NCBI GenBank assembly: GCA_036244975.1
Contig: BTTE01000009.1
Span: 1 to 53,889, forward strand
Direction of reading: 5' to 3'
Length of the DNA: 53,889 nucleotides
Source: Sulfidibacterium sp036244975
GTDB lineage: Bacteria > Bacteroidota > Bacteroidia > Bacteroidales > F082
The position numbers and the translations under genes were made by a program. Positions 26,034 to 34,912 of this stretch are shown piece after piece; within the stretch, counting starts at the first letter, position 1; the number at the start of each line of letters is the position of its first letter. The notes beneath the pieces are model-generated. The model ran no database searches and was not told where the DNA came from. It saw only the letters and a list, made by a program, of their open reading frames with translations.

Positions 26034-26555
26034 CTATCTTATCAGATAAATAATCACTAATGTTATAAACGATACTAAGAAAAGAAAATAATAAAATCTT
26101 CTATGGCTAAATAATGTCTCAGGAACTGTTTTTTCTTCAATTTCAATATTTTTTCCTTTTGTAAAAATTTTTAAAATATAATAGCTAACCAGATAAACTG
26201 CTAAGGCTATAATAGCCAAAGTTATAATATCAATAGAATAGGTCTCTTTTACTATTAAATCAACCAGTTTAAATGCCATGACAAAACCGAATATAAAGGT
26301 AATGGCAATTTTACCCGAATAATATCTTATTGATATTGCGTTATTTGGTTCTGTTTTATCTTTGCTAAATGAAATAATAATTAAAGAAAAAGCAATTAAC
26401 CAATTAACCAATTCCGGTTTTATATAATTCAAATGCAGAAATTGAGAAATTGAAGCATATAGGATTAAAACTACAAGGAGGAATAAACCAATGACCTTAA
26501 ACTTGTAATTATAACCTGGTAAAATATCCAATAAAAATTTATCTTTCATATACAT
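26034..26555 (-). CDS. Unknown inner-membrane protein, four helices
   Basis: 173 residues from ATG 26555 (or 26549), strikingly AT-rich compared with the flanking genes. Four hydrophobic stretches at about 21-37, 50-62, 83-102 and 108-132 plus a fifth at the C terminus (about 153-172); a charged loop (TKGKNIEIEEKTVPETLFSHRRF) lies near 134-152. No family recognised. It follows the lipoprotein gene on the same strand with a 54-base gap, so the two may be expressed together. Codon and base use suggest acquisition by transfer. Confidence 0.6.
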   Translation of the reverse strand: MYMKDKFLLDILPGYNYKFKVIGLFLLVVLILYASISQFLHLNYIKPELVNWLIAFSLIIISFSKDKTEPNNAISIRYYSGKIAITFIFGFVMAFKLVDLIVKETYSIDIITLAIIALAVYLVSYYILKIFTKGKNIEIEEKTVPETLFSHRRFYYFLFLVSFITLVIIYLIR

Positions 26556-26609
26556 TTAATTTTAAAAATCCAAATATTGATAACTCCTCTTTAAAAAAAC
26601 TATTCTTAC

Positions 26610-27374
26610 TTACTGTTGTTCGTTCGCATATTCAATTGTGGAGAATACAGCCGCTTCAATAATTGATGTAACAGGTCCAAGCCACAATCCATATAATCCA
26701 CCTGCGGCATCTGCAAGCATGAATGTTTCCGCATTATTAACTTGTTCCGATGATTTAAAACTGGCTGTTTTATTATGCCAAAATGAATATGAGGAGTCAT
26801 ATACCTGAACAAATGCCTCTACAAATTTAGAATCCTGGTCGCTCCAGCTCCTGTTTTTTAATTCATTTACAATAGAAAGTGTTTTTGCATCACTATTTGT
26901 ATTTTGGATGGTTATAGCATTTATTTTTTTAAGCTGATTACTTAACTTCAAACTGATACTATGATTTTTTAACAAAAAGTCAATAATTTTTGGAAAATAA
27001 TTATTATTTATTAAAAGTGATTTACTTTTAGATTTACTTTTATTAGTATACTTCTCAAAAATACCCAATTTAGTTAATACTTCATTCGAACGTTTTAAAT
27101 TAGATTCCATATCTCTTTTATTAAATAAAGAGCTATCTAATTTGGCTAAAATACCGACAACCTTAGTTTCGATATCGCGATAATTAGAATTATTTGAACT
27201 TTTAAACTTGTTTTTATTATTTGCAAAATATCGTTTCAAAACTTCGTTATGGTAATAACCTATTTTATTTTTAAGCGGGTTAAGAGGTAATTTATCATTT
27301 ACTTTCTTACATCCCACAAAAATTGATGCCCCTAAAAATAATACAATACTTACAATAATTAATTTCGTCTTCAT
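26610..27374 (-). CDS. Unknown lipoprotein with Gly-rich hydrophobic C terminus
   Basis: 254 residues, AT-rich. N-terminal lipoprotein signal (LIIVSIVLFLGASIFVGCKK) with the lipobox cysteine at C21. The middle is Lys/Asn/Ser-rich and helical, with a KSKSKSKS run near 113-120. The last ~35 residues contain a Gly/Ala-rich hydrophobic segment (DAAGGLYGLWLGPVTSIIEA), a kind of tail also found in many short exported Bacteroidota proteins and in some bacteriocin-like peptides. No function can be given. A neighbour with several membrane helices lies downstream. An 18-base AT palindrome (27375-27392) touches the start codon. Confidence 0.6.
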   Translation of the reverse strand: MKTKLIIVSIVLFLGASIFVGCKKVNDKLPLNPLKNKIGYYHNEVLKRYFANNKNKFKSSNNSNYRDIETKVVGILAKLDSSLFNKRDMESNLKRSNEVLTKLGIFEKYTNKSKSKSKSLLINNNYFPKIIDFLLKNHSISLKLSNQLKKINAITIQNTNSDAKTLSIVNELKNRSWSDQDSKFVEAFVQVYDSSYSFWHNKTASFKSSEQVNNAETFMLADAAGGLYGLWLGPVTSIIEAAVFSTIEYANEQQ

Positions 27375-27392
27375 AATTTAAAATTTTAAATT

Positions 27393-27827
27393 TTTCCCCA
27401 CTCTGTTAAGGCTTTTCGGAACCACCTGTTTCATTTTAAGGAAGAAACCACCTTGTTTGTTCTGTTTTTTTTCCCTGCAAAACCGGCGGGTATAGGTTAG
27501 TTTTGTATCTTTGCCGGGCTACCTCCTTTCTTTGTTATACAGTTGTACATTCGCATTGTCATCTTATTTCAATCAAAGGGGGTATTTCCATTCCTTTTGG
27601 AATGTTTCTCTCCCATTAATGAATTTTCATTCAATTTTCAAAAAATCCGGATTTGGTTACTATCGGCAGGGTGATTTGGGCTCTGTCAGTTTCTTTTGCA
27701 AAAGAAAAGAAAAAAAAACGGAAAAACAAATTTATAGGAAGGTTTTTTTCAATTTTAACATATGAAAGTTTAAAATTTTAGCTGAAGCGACAGAAGAGAG
27801 AAAACAGGGAGAGGGCAGAATACGAGG
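27393..27827. other. Intergenic region upstream of dxs, no gene seen
   Basis: Holds a 6-bp hairpin CATTCC-TTTT-GGAATG (27589-27604), an 18-base perfect palindrome TTTCTTTTGCAAAAGAAA (27690-27707) next to an A-rich run, and an isolated TATCTTTG (27506-27513). The only reading frame here translates the palindrome/A-run (SVSFFCKRKEKK), a product often seen from such repeats, and is not accepted as a gene. Confidence 0.5.
27690..27707. repeat. 18-base perfect palindrome with flanking A-run
   Basis: TTTCTTTTG / CAAAAGAAA with no loop, followed by AAGAAAAAAAA. It may act as a terminator on the minus strand or be a relic of a dispersed repeat. Confidence 0.5.
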
Positions 27828-27887
27828 GTGCCTGACGCTTTATCTGCTCCCGTCTGTCTTTTTCTCCTCTCTCTGCTACAACTTTCC

Positions 27888-27895
27888 TACCTTTG
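27888..27895 (+). promoter_or_regulatory. -7 box of dxs
   Basis: TACCTTTG, full match to TAnnTTTG, ending only 8 bases before the dxs ATG at 27903. The transcript should therefore have a leader of only a few bases or none. Confidence 0.6.
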
Positions 27896-27902
27896 CCTGC
27901 CT

Positions 27903-29768
27903 ATGAAAACAGAGAAACCAAAACCGGGACCTTTGCTAACCACCATTGACACGCCGGCCGACCTAAAAAAGCTTGGGGAAGAACAACTACCCCTGCTGGC
28001 GGCAGAGCTGCGCAATTTTATCCTCGATGTCGTATCAGTTCATCCCGGCCATTTGGGTTCCAGCCTCGGCGTGGTGGAACTTTCCATTGCCCTGCATTAC
28101 GTTTTCAACACGCCTTACGACCGCCTCATCTGGGATGTGGGACATCAGGCTTACGCACACAAAATCCTCACCGGCCGCCGCGATGTTTTTCATACTAACC
28201 GCCAGTTTAAAGGCATCAGCGGCTTCCCGTCACGCAGCGAAAGCAAATATGACACCTTTGGAACCGGACACGCTTCCACCTCCATTTCAGCAGCCCTCGG
28301 AATGGCCGTGGCTTCGGAACTTAACGGTGAAAAAAACCGTAGCCACATTGCCGTTATTGGCGATGGCGCCATGACCGGCGGCATGGCCATCGAAGGACTG
28401 AACAATGCCGGCGCTTCGCACGCCAATCTGCTGATTATTCTAAATGACAATGGCATCGCCATTGACAAAAATGCCGGTGTGATAAACGATTATCTCGCCA
28501 ATATTTCCGTAAAAAAAACGGCTAAGAACAATCCTGAAAAGGAGCAGACAAAATCTGCGAAAAAGAACGGTGTAAAAGAGTCCTTTTTGCGGCGCAGCAA
28601 CCTTTTCGAGGCTTTCCACTTCCGTTATTTCGGCCCCATTGACGGGAACGACATTCCGCAACTGCTTTCCGCCTTGCGCGAAATAAAAGGGATGGAAGGC
28701 CCCAAGCTGCTACATATCATCACTACCAAAGGCAAAGGCTTTGAAGAGGCAGAGAAAAGACAAACACTTTTTCACGCCCCGGGCCGTTTCGACCGCAAAA
28801 CAGGAGCACTCATTGCCGAAGACCCGGAAGACCACATCACTTACCAGGAAGTGTATGGCCGCACGCTTTTGGAACTGGCTCAAAAAGATGAAAAGATTGT
28901 CGCCATCACCCCGGCCATGCCTTCGGGTTCGGCACTGAGATTTATGCAGAAAACATTCCCCGAAAGGGTTTTCGATGTGGGCATTGCCGAGCAGCATGCC
29001 GTTACTTTTTCGGCAGGGCTTGCCGCTGCCGGATATACCCCATTCTGCACCATCTATTCTACTTTTCTGCAACGTGCTTACGACCAGGTAATCCACGATG
29101 TGGCGCTACAAAAGCTGCCGGTGATTTTCGGTATTGACCGTGCCGGTTTGGTGGGCGCCGACGGCGCCACCCACCACGGCGTTTTCGATATGGCTTTTCT
29201 CAACAGTATTCCCAATATGGTGGTGGCTGCCCCCATAAATGAGGTTGCCCTGCGGCAAATGATGTTCGCCGCTTCAAAATACAAACAAGGACCTTTTGCC
29301 ATCCGCTATCCCCGCGGATATGGTTTTATGAAAGCCTCTGAGTGGCAGCAACCTTTTGAAACCATTGAAATCGGCAAAGGAAAACAAATCAAAGCGGGTG
29401 AAAAAGTGGCCATTGTCAGCCTGGGACAACCGGGGAACTTTGCCCTGGAAGCAGTCCGACAACTCGAAAAGGAAAAAATTTTTCCGGCTGTTTTCGACCT
29501 GCGTTTTTTAAAGCCGTGGGACGAAGCTCTGCTACATAAAATATTCGGCCATTTCAAATATATTCTGACCATCGAAGACGGAGTAATCCGCGGTGGTTTG
29601 GGAAACAGCCTCGCCGCTTTTTCCGCGCTTCATAACTATTCCAACAAAATGGAAAACCTCGGCATCCCCGACCGGTTTATTGAGCACGGCAGCAAATCGG
29701 AACTCTACCGCTCTTGCGGCATGGATGTGGAAGGAATTAGGAAAGCGGTGAAAAATCTTCTGGCATAA
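27903..29768 (+). CDS. dxs: 1-deoxy-D-xylulose-5-phosphate synthase
   Basis: 621 residues from the ATG at 27903; a GTG at 27828 would add 25 hydrophobic, unconserved residues and lies upstream of the -7 box, so it is rejected. Transketolase-type, TPP-dependent: HPGHLGSSLGVVEL and DVGHQAYAHKILTGR at the N terminus, GDGAMTGGMAIEGLNNAG and ILNDNGIAID (Mg-TPP site), KGKGFEEAE, then the pyrimidine-domain FDVGIAEQHAVTFSAGLA (catalytic Glu) and the C-terminal HGSKSELYR. It condenses pyruvate and glyceraldehyde-3-phosphate in the first step of the MEP isoprenoid pathway, which feeds undecaprenyl phosphate. Confidence 0.95.
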   Translation: MKTEKPKPGPLLTTIDTPADLKKLGEEQLPLLAAELRNFILDVVSVHPGHLGSSLGVVELSIALHYVFNTPYDRLIWDVGHQAYAHKILTGRRDVFHTNRQFKGISGFPSRSESKYDTFGTGHASTSISAALGMAVASELNGEKNRSHIAVIGDGAMTGGMAIEGLNNAGASHANLLIILNDNGIAIDKNAGVINDYLANISVKKTAKNNPEKEQTKSAKKNGVKESFLRRSNLFEAFHFRYFGPIDGNDIPQLLSALREIKGMEGPKLLHIITTKGKGFEEAEKRQTLFHAPGRFDRKTGALIAEDPEDHITYQEVYGRTLLELAQKDEKIVAITPAMPSGSALRFMQKTFPERVFDVGIAEQHAVTFSAGLAAAGYTPFCTIYSTFLQRAYDQVIHDVALQKLPVIFGIDRAGLVGADGATHHGVFDMAFLNSIPNMVVAAPINEVALRQMMFAASKYKQGPFAIRYPRGYGFMKASEWQQPFETIEIGKGKQIKAGEKVAIVSLGQPGNFALEAVRQLEKEKIFPAVFDLRFLKPWDEALLHKIFGHFKYILTIEDGVIRGGLGNSLAAFSALHNYSNKMENLGIPDRFIEHGSKSELYRSCGMDVEGIRKAVKNLLA

Positions 29769-29844
29769 GCGCATAAACCGGCTTATGAAACAGATAAATC
29801 CATAGATTTTTGTTGCAGAGTTAATTGCTGGCCACCAAAATCGC

Positions 29845-31593
29845 CTATCGCTTCAATTTCATCCCCAGTTCATCTAATTGTGCGGACGAAATGGCGGAAG
29901 GCGAGTCGATCATCACATCGCGGCCGTTGTTGTTTTTCGGGAAAGCGATAAAATCGCGGATGGAATCTTTTCCGGCAAACATGGCGGCCAGCCGGTCGAA
30001 ACCAAAAGCAATGCCGCCGTGAGGCGGAGCGCCGTATTCAAAAGCATTCATCAAAAAGCCAAACTGTTCCTGTGCTGCTTCTTCAGAAAAACCGAGCGCT
30101 TTGAACATGCGTTTTTGCAAGTCGCGGTCGTGGATACGAATGGAGCCGCCACCAATTTCCACACCATTGATAACCAAATCGTAGGCGTTAGCCTGTACTT
30201 TTCCCGGGTCGGATTCCAACAGACCGGCATCTTCCGGCTTGGGCGAAGTAAACGGGTGATGCATGGCGTGGTAACGCCGGTCTTCTTCATTCCACTCGAA
30301 CAGCGGGAAATTGACCACCCAAAGGGCTTTATAATTTTGCAGGTCGCGCAGACCCAGCCGCTCACCCATTTCCAGCCGTAACTCGCTAAGCTGCTTTCTT
30401 ACAGCATCGGTTTCGCCCGACAAAATCAGCATCAAATCTCCCGGCTGGGCATCAAACTTTTCAGCCCAGGTTTTCAGCGCACCGATATCAAAAAACTTGT
30501 CCACCGACGATTTGAAAGTGCCGTCTTCGTTGTATTTCAGATAAATTAGTCCTTTGGCTCCCACCTGCGGACGTTTCACAAAATCAGTCAACTTGTCAAG
30601 TTGCTTGCGCGAATAACCGGCACATCCGGGGGCGTTGATGCCTACCACCAATTCTGCCTCGTCAAAGACTTTGAAACCTTTGTCTTTGGCCACATCGTTC
30701 AGCTCTGTGAAAGTCATGCCGAAGCGGATATCCGGTTTGTCGGAGCCGTAAAGCCGCATGGCTTCATCAAACGGCAGCCTTTGCAAAGGCGGAAGGTCAA
30801 CACCTTTAATTTCTTTAAAAAGATAGCGCATCAGCCCTTCAAAAGTGTTCAGCACATCTTCCTGCTCCACAAAAGACATCTCGCAGTCGATTTGTGTAAA
30901 TTCAGGCTGGCGGTCGGCACGCAAATCTTCATCACGGAAACATTTCACTAACTGATAATAACGGTCATATCCGGCCACCATGAGCAGTTGCTTAAAAGTC
31001 TGCGGCGACTGTGGCAGGGCGTAGAATTCTCCCCGGTTCATGCGTGAAGGGACCACAAAATCGCGGGCACCTTCGGGCGTTGACTTAATCAGATAAGGCG
31101 TTTCAACCTCTATAAATCGCTGGCTGTCAAGATATTTGCGCGTTTCAAGCGAAAGTCTATGCCGCAACATTAGGTTCTCTTTCAACGGGTTGCGGCGTAA
31201 ATCGAGATAGCGGTACTTCATACGCAACTCTTCCCCGCCATCGGTTTGGTCTTCGATGGTGAAAGGTGGTGTTTTGGAAGCGTTCAGCACGTTCATCTCC
31301 TGCAAATCGATTTCGATATCACCGGTAGCCATTTTCGGGTTTTTGGAAACGCGTTCAATCACTTTCCCTTTGGCCTGAATCACAAATTCACGTCCCAGTT
31401 TACGGACAGCTTCGATGAGTGTGGCATCACTTCTGCCCTCTTCCAACAACAGCTGGGTAATCCCGTAACGGTCGCGCAAGTCAATCCAAATCAGCCCGCC
31501 TTTGTCGCGAATCCGTTGCACCCACCCGCTCAGGGTTACCGTTTTATTAATGTCTTCAATTCTCAGTTCTCCGCATGTATGTGTCCGCAGCAT
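29845..31593 (-). CDS. aspS: Aspartyl-tRNA synthetase
   Basis: 582 residues, bacterial length. N-terminal OB anticodon domain (TLSGWVQRIRDKGGLIWIDLRDRYG), class II motif 2 (FRDEDLRADRQPEFTQIDCEMSF), the bacterial-type GAD insert (about 290-420) and motif 3 (GIAFGFDRLAAM). LPQSPQTFKQLLMV is a further mark. A weak -7 box (TAATTTCG, near 31670-31677) precedes it. No genes of a non-discriminating Asp/Asn pathway are nearby, so its tRNA specificity cannot be told from context. Confidence 0.96.
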   Translation of the reverse strand: MLRTHTCGELRIEDINKTVTLSGWVQRIRDKGGLIWIDLRDRYGITQLLLEEGRSDATLIEAVRKLGREFVIQAKGKVIERVSKNPKMATGDIEIDLQEMNVLNASKTPPFTIEDQTDGGEELRMKYRYLDLRRNPLKENLMLRHRLSLETRKYLDSQRFIEVETPYLIKSTPEGARDFVVPSRMNRGEFYALPQSPQTFKQLLMVAGYDRYYQLVKCFRDEDLRADRQPEFTQIDCEMSFVEQEDVLNTFEGLMRYLFKEIKGVDLPPLQRLPFDEAMRLYGSDKPDIRFGMTFTELNDVAKDKGFKVFDEAELVVGINAPGCAGYSRKQLDKLTDFVKRPQVGAKGLIYLKYNEDGTFKSSVDKFFDIGALKTWAEKFDAQPGDLMLILSGETDAVRKQLSELRLEMGERLGLRDLQNYKALWVVNFPLFEWNEEDRRYHAMHHPFTSPKPEDAGLLESDPGKVQANAYDLVINGVEIGGGSIRIHDRDLQKRMFKALGFSEEAAQEQFGFLMNAFEYGAPPHGGIAFGFDRLAAMFAGKDSIRDFIAFPKNNNGRDVMIDSPSAISSAQLDELGMKLKR

Positions 31594-31846
31594 CTGTTTC
31601 TTTTTTAATTATTTATATCTGTTTGGAAAGATGAACTCTCCAATAAAAGTCTGTTTTCTCCGGCCGCGAAATTACAAAAGTTCTGCCGAAATAAGCTCTT
31701 TGATAAGACAGGAACTTTTTCAGGGTGGCTTATCGTGCTGTCCGCAATCGTCCCGTCGGCACAAGCCCTGACAACTGTTTGACGTGAGCGCAGCGAACCT
31801 GACAATCGAATGACCACTGAATAACAGCGAGCTTAGCGAGCCCCCC

Positions 31847-33895
31847 TTATTTCACCTCGCTGCCGTTGCTTACCTTTTCCGTAGGCGAGACAAAAATTAG
31901 CTTTCCTTCTTTGTCTTCGGCCATAAGTATCATACCCTGCGACACAATACCGCGCAGTTTCCGCGGAGCGAGGTTGACGAGAATGCTGACCTGTTTGCCA
32001 ACAATATCTTCCGGTGTAAAATATTCGGCAATGCCTGAAACTACCGTTCTCTGGTCGATACCGGTATCAATTCTCAGCTTCAGCAGCTTTTTGGTTTTGG
32101 GTACTCTTTCCGCTTTGAGAATGGTTCCGGTACGGATGTCCATTTTCACAAAATCGTCGTAAGTGATTTCTTCTTTTTGCGGAGCAGCCGGCGCAGCAGC
32201 TTCGTTGGTTTTTTTTGTGTCAAGCAGCTTCTGCACCTGTTTTTCCACCTCGGCATCTTCTATTTTTTCAAACAGAAATGCCGGTTTTCCCAGCTGATGG
32301 CCTGCCTGTAAAAGTTCGGCGCTGCCGGCAACATCCCATTTTATCGGTTTTAGATTTAACATACCAAGGAGCTTTTCTGCCGAGAAGGGCAAAAACGGTT
32401 CAGTCACAATCGACAGGTTGGCAGTGATTTGCAAAGAGATGTTTAAAATAGTCTCCACCCGCTCAGGGTCGGTTTTAAAGATTTTCCACGGCTCGTTATC
32501 GGTCAGGTATTTGTTGCCGAGACGTGCCAGGTTCATCATTTCACCCAATGCTTCGCGGAAGCGGTAACGGTCGATGCTGTGGGCAATTTTTTCCGGAAAA
32601 GCTTTCAAACTTTCCAGCGTTTCTTTGTCGATATCCTGCAATTCGTGGCGCGAAGGCACTTTCCCGTCAAAATATTTTTTGGTCAGTACCAATGTGCGGT
32701 TCACGAAATTGCCAAAAATGGCCAGTAGTTCGTTGTTGTTGCGCGCCTGAAAATCACGCCAGGTGAAGTCGTTGTCTTTGGTTTCAGGCGCATTGGCCGT
32801 GAGCACATAACGCAGCACATCCTGCTTGCCGGGAAATTCCTTTAGATATTCGTGCAACCAGACGGCCCAGTTGCGCGAGGTGGAAATCTTATCATTTTCC
32901 AGATTTAGGAACTCGTTGGCCGGCACATTTTCGGGCAGGATATAGCTTCCTTCGGCCTTGAGCATCACCGGGAAAATAATGCAATGAAACACGATGTTGT
33001 CTTTTCCGATAAAATGCACCAGCTTGGTGTCGTCAGATTTCCAGTAAGGTTCCCACTCTTTACCCGTGCGGCTGCTCCATTCGCGCGAAGCGGAAATATA
33101 GCCGATGGGTGCATCAAACCAAACGTAAAGCACTTTCCCCGCCGTATCTTCCAGCGGCACTTCCACGCCCCAGCTCAGGTCGCGGGTAACGGCACGCGGT
33201 TTCAACCCCTGGTCAATCCACGACTTCACCTGTCCGTAAACATTTGTCTTCCAGTCGTTTTTGTGCCCTTCCAGAATCCATTCCTTCAAAAAGTCTTCGT
33301 ATTGATCCAGCGGCAGATACCAGTGTTTGGTCTCTTTCAGCACGGGGACATTCCCGCTCAGCGCCGACTTGGGATTAATCAATTCCAGCGGACTCAACGA
33401 GGTGCCGCAACTCTCACACTGGTCGCCGTAAGCTTTTTCGTAGCCACAATGCGGACAGGTTCCGGTGATATAACGGTCGGCAAGAAAAGTATTGGTTTCT
33501 TCGTCGTAATACTGTTCGTTGGTCTTTTCGATAAATTTTCCGTCCGCGTAAAGCTTTTTAAAGAAGGCGGAAGCCGTTTCGTGATGAACGGGGGCGGAAG
33601 TCCGCGAATAAACGTCAAACGAAATACCAAATTCCTCAAAAGATTTTTTGATGATGGCATGGTAACGATCCACAATATCTTGCGGCGAAACACCTTCTTT
33701 GAGGGCTTTGATGGTGATGGGAACACCATGTTCGTCCGAACCACCGATAAACAAAACGTCCTCGCCTTTGGAACGCAAATAGCGCGCATAAATGTCTGCC
33801 GGCACGTAAACGCCAGCCAGATGACCAATATGTATCGGACCGTTGGCATAAGGCAAAGCCGAGGTAATGGTATATCTCTTGAAATTTTTACTCAT
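31847..33895 (-). CDS. metG: Methionyl-tRNA synthetase with C-terminal tRNA-binding domain
   Basis: 682 residues. Class I HIGH motif at 22-25 (GPIHIGH), a zinc knuckle (CPHCGYEKAYGDQCESCG), the KMSKS loop as KISTS (NDKISTSRNW) and, after an Ala/Lys linker, a C-terminal EMAP/Trbp111-like domain (KMDIRTGTILKAERVPK ... VSGIAEYF ... LAPRKLRGIVSQGMIL). The promoter overlaps the left edge of the 309-bp repeat. Confidence 0.96.
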   Translation of the reverse strand: MSKNFKRYTITSALPYANGPIHIGHLAGVYVPADIYARYLRSKGEDVLFIGGSDEHGVPITIKALKEGVSPQDIVDRYHAIIKKSFEEFGISFDVYSRTSAPVHHETASAFFKKLYADGKFIEKTNEQYYDEETNTFLADRYITGTCPHCGYEKAYGDQCESCGTSLSPLELINPKSALSGNVPVLKETKHWYLPLDQYEDFLKEWILEGHKNDWKTNVYGQVKSWIDQGLKPRAVTRDLSWGVEVPLEDTAGKVLYVWFDAPIGYISASREWSSRTGKEWEPYWKSDDTKLVHFIGKDNIVFHCIIFPVMLKAEGSYILPENVPANEFLNLENDKISTSRNWAVWLHEYLKEFPGKQDVLRYVLTANAPETKDNDFTWRDFQARNNNELLAIFGNFVNRTLVLTKKYFDGKVPSRHELQDIDKETLESLKAFPEKIAHSIDRYRFREALGEMMNLARLGNKYLTDNEPWKIFKTDPERVETILNISLQITANLSIVTEPFLPFSAEKLLGMLNLKPIKWDVAGSAELLQAGHQLGKPAFLFEKIEDAEVEKQVQKLLDTKKTNEAAAPAAPQKEEITYDDFVKMDIRTGTILKAERVPKTKKLLKLRIDTGIDQRTVVSGIAEYFTPEDIVGKQVSILVNLAPRKLRGIVSQGMILMAEDKEGKLIFVSPTEKVSNGSEVK

Positions 33896-33917
33896 CTTGC
33901 TTTTTCTGTAATTTCGG

Positions 33918-33925
33918 CAAAGTTA
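33918..33925 (-). promoter_or_regulatory. -7 box of metG, at the edge of the direct repeat
   Basis: Minus-strand TAACTTTG, full TAnnTTTG match, 22 bases before the metG ATG. The identical 309-bp repeat begins at 33919, so all sequence upstream of the -7 box, including any -33 element, is inside the repeat. Confidence 0.6.
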
Positions 33926-34227
33926 ATGATTCGTACAAAAGCGACAGATTCCGTATTGAAAATTATGGCGAAATAATTATTTGATATGCTAAAATTATTA
34001 ATTTTATAAACTTGAAAAATCCATGATAAGCATGTCTGGCACACAACCTGCCTGTCACCTCATGCGGAGGAAAAGAGGGTTGTAATATCATTCTGTTATG
34101 AACGTCTCAATGGACAACATTGGGTTCTGATAAATTATTATTACATTACAGTCAATAAGTTATGGAATTTTTATACGAAAATCCCGAAGGGATGCAAGAT
34201 AAAAACACAGGCCGTAGTTTACGCAGG
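33919..34227. repeat. Direct repeat A, left copy (309 bp)
   Basis: Base-for-base identical with 34913-35221 (constant offset 994). First difference at 34228 (T, against C in the right copy); weaker similarity continues to about 34275. It runs from the metG promoter into the hairpins that precede the transposase gene. AT-rich, with no reading frame of note. Confidence 0.93.
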
Positions 34228-34268
34228 TCTGTGAAATAAATAAACTTCAACACAAGGGCTGAAAGCCC
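34181..34268. repeat. Left array of REP-like hairpins
   Basis: Three hairpins in 88 bases: ATCCC-GAA-GGGAT (34181-34193); CACAGGCC / GGTCTGTG with an inner CGTA/TACG (34206-34233); GGGCT-GAA-AGCCC (34256-34268). Two of the three have GAA loops. The array ends 33 bases before the transposase start and recurs in the right copy and in a third copy. Confidence 0.8.
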
Positions 34269-34301
34269 GGAAGGTCGAATTGTCAACAAAAAAGAATATT
34301 T

Positions 34302-34748
34302 ATGTCACAAAGTCTATCCAAAATTTATGTGCATTGCGTTTTTTCCACAAAAAACAGAGAACCTTTCATTAAAGATTCCATACGCAATGATCTTTATTCA
34401 TACATAGTAGGAACCTTGTCAAACTTACATTCTTATGTAACAGAAGTTGGTGCTCACCATGATCACATCCATATTTTATGTATATTACCAAGAACAATAA
34501 CCACGGCTAATCTAATATCAAAAATAAAAACATCATCATCAAAATGGTTTAAAAAACAAGGTATTGCTAATTTTGCCTGGCAAAACGGTTATGGTTCTTT
34601 TTCAGTCAGTGCATCTGAGTTGTCTGTTGTGAAGAAATACATATTAAACCAGGATGAGCACCATACAAAAACTACCTTTCAGGAAGAATACAGGAAATTT
34701 TTAGAAGAATATCATGTTGAGTATGATGAGAAATATGTATGGGATTGA
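34302..34748 (+). CDS. tnpA: Y1 HUH transposase, IS200-like / REP-associated (RAYT)
   Basis: 148 residues. HUH metal motif H55-I56-H57 in HHDHIHIL, catalytic tyrosine Y113 in VVKKYILNQDEHH, and the family-typical ends SKIYVHCVFSTKNREPF and VEYDEKYVWD. Enzymes of this group nick and join single-stranded DNA at hairpins. Full length, so probably still active. It is the only gene in a 1.7-kb repeat island between metG and the LD-carboxypeptidase gene. Whether it should be called IS200 or RAYT depends on whether it moves itself or only the small palindromes; the sequence alone does not settle this. Confidence 0.9.
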   Translation: MSQSLSKIYVHCVFSTKNREPFIKDSIRNDLYSYIVGTLSNLHSYVTEVGAHHDHIHILCILPRTITTANLISKIKTSSSKWFKKQGIANFAWQNGYGSFSVSASELSVVKKYILNQDEHHTKTTFQEEYRKFLEEYHVEYDEKYVWD

Positions 34749-34775
34749 TTTTTTGAAAGGCAATAATAACCTGTC

Positions 34776-34871
34776 GCTCTTTCAGAGCTTACAGATGTCA
34801 GGGTTAATTTACACAGGGTTTCGTTTCACTTCACCCTGTGTTATTACCTTTCAGGGCTTCACCCTTGAAAG
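34776..34871. repeat. Right array of REP-like hairpins
   Basis: GCTCT-TTC-AGAGC (34776-34788); ACACAGGGT / ACCCTGTGT with a 13-base loop (34811-34841); CTTTCAGGG / CCCTTGAAAG with a one-base bulge (34848-34871). Orientation is opposite to the left array (TTC against GAA loops). Confidence 0.78.
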
Positions 34872-34912
34872 TATGTTGAATAATGATTTGCAGAATTATT
34901 TTCGGCAAAGTT

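Larger units (their letters stand above)
34181..34871 (+). mobile_element. IS200-like/RAYT unit (approximate bounds)
   Basis: A single Y1 transposase gene flanked by hairpins with no terminal inverted repeats of the DDE type and no accessory gene. Hairpins on the left carry GAA loops, those on the right TTC loops, so the two ends are in opposite orientation. Bounds are set from the first left hairpin to the last right hairpin; the true ends are not determined. Confidence 0.6.

Noticed and set aside
27511..27765. 84-codon + strand frame upstream of dxs
   Set aside because: Begins at TTG, its C-terminal part is the palindrome and A-run translated, and no family is recognised.
27828..27902. GTG start giving dxs 25 extra residues
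   Set aside because: The extra residues are not typical of the enzyme and the start lies upstream of the -7 box at 27888-27895.
32984..33976. Plus-strand frame of 330 codons opposite metG
   Set aside because: Shadow of metG; composition not protein-like.
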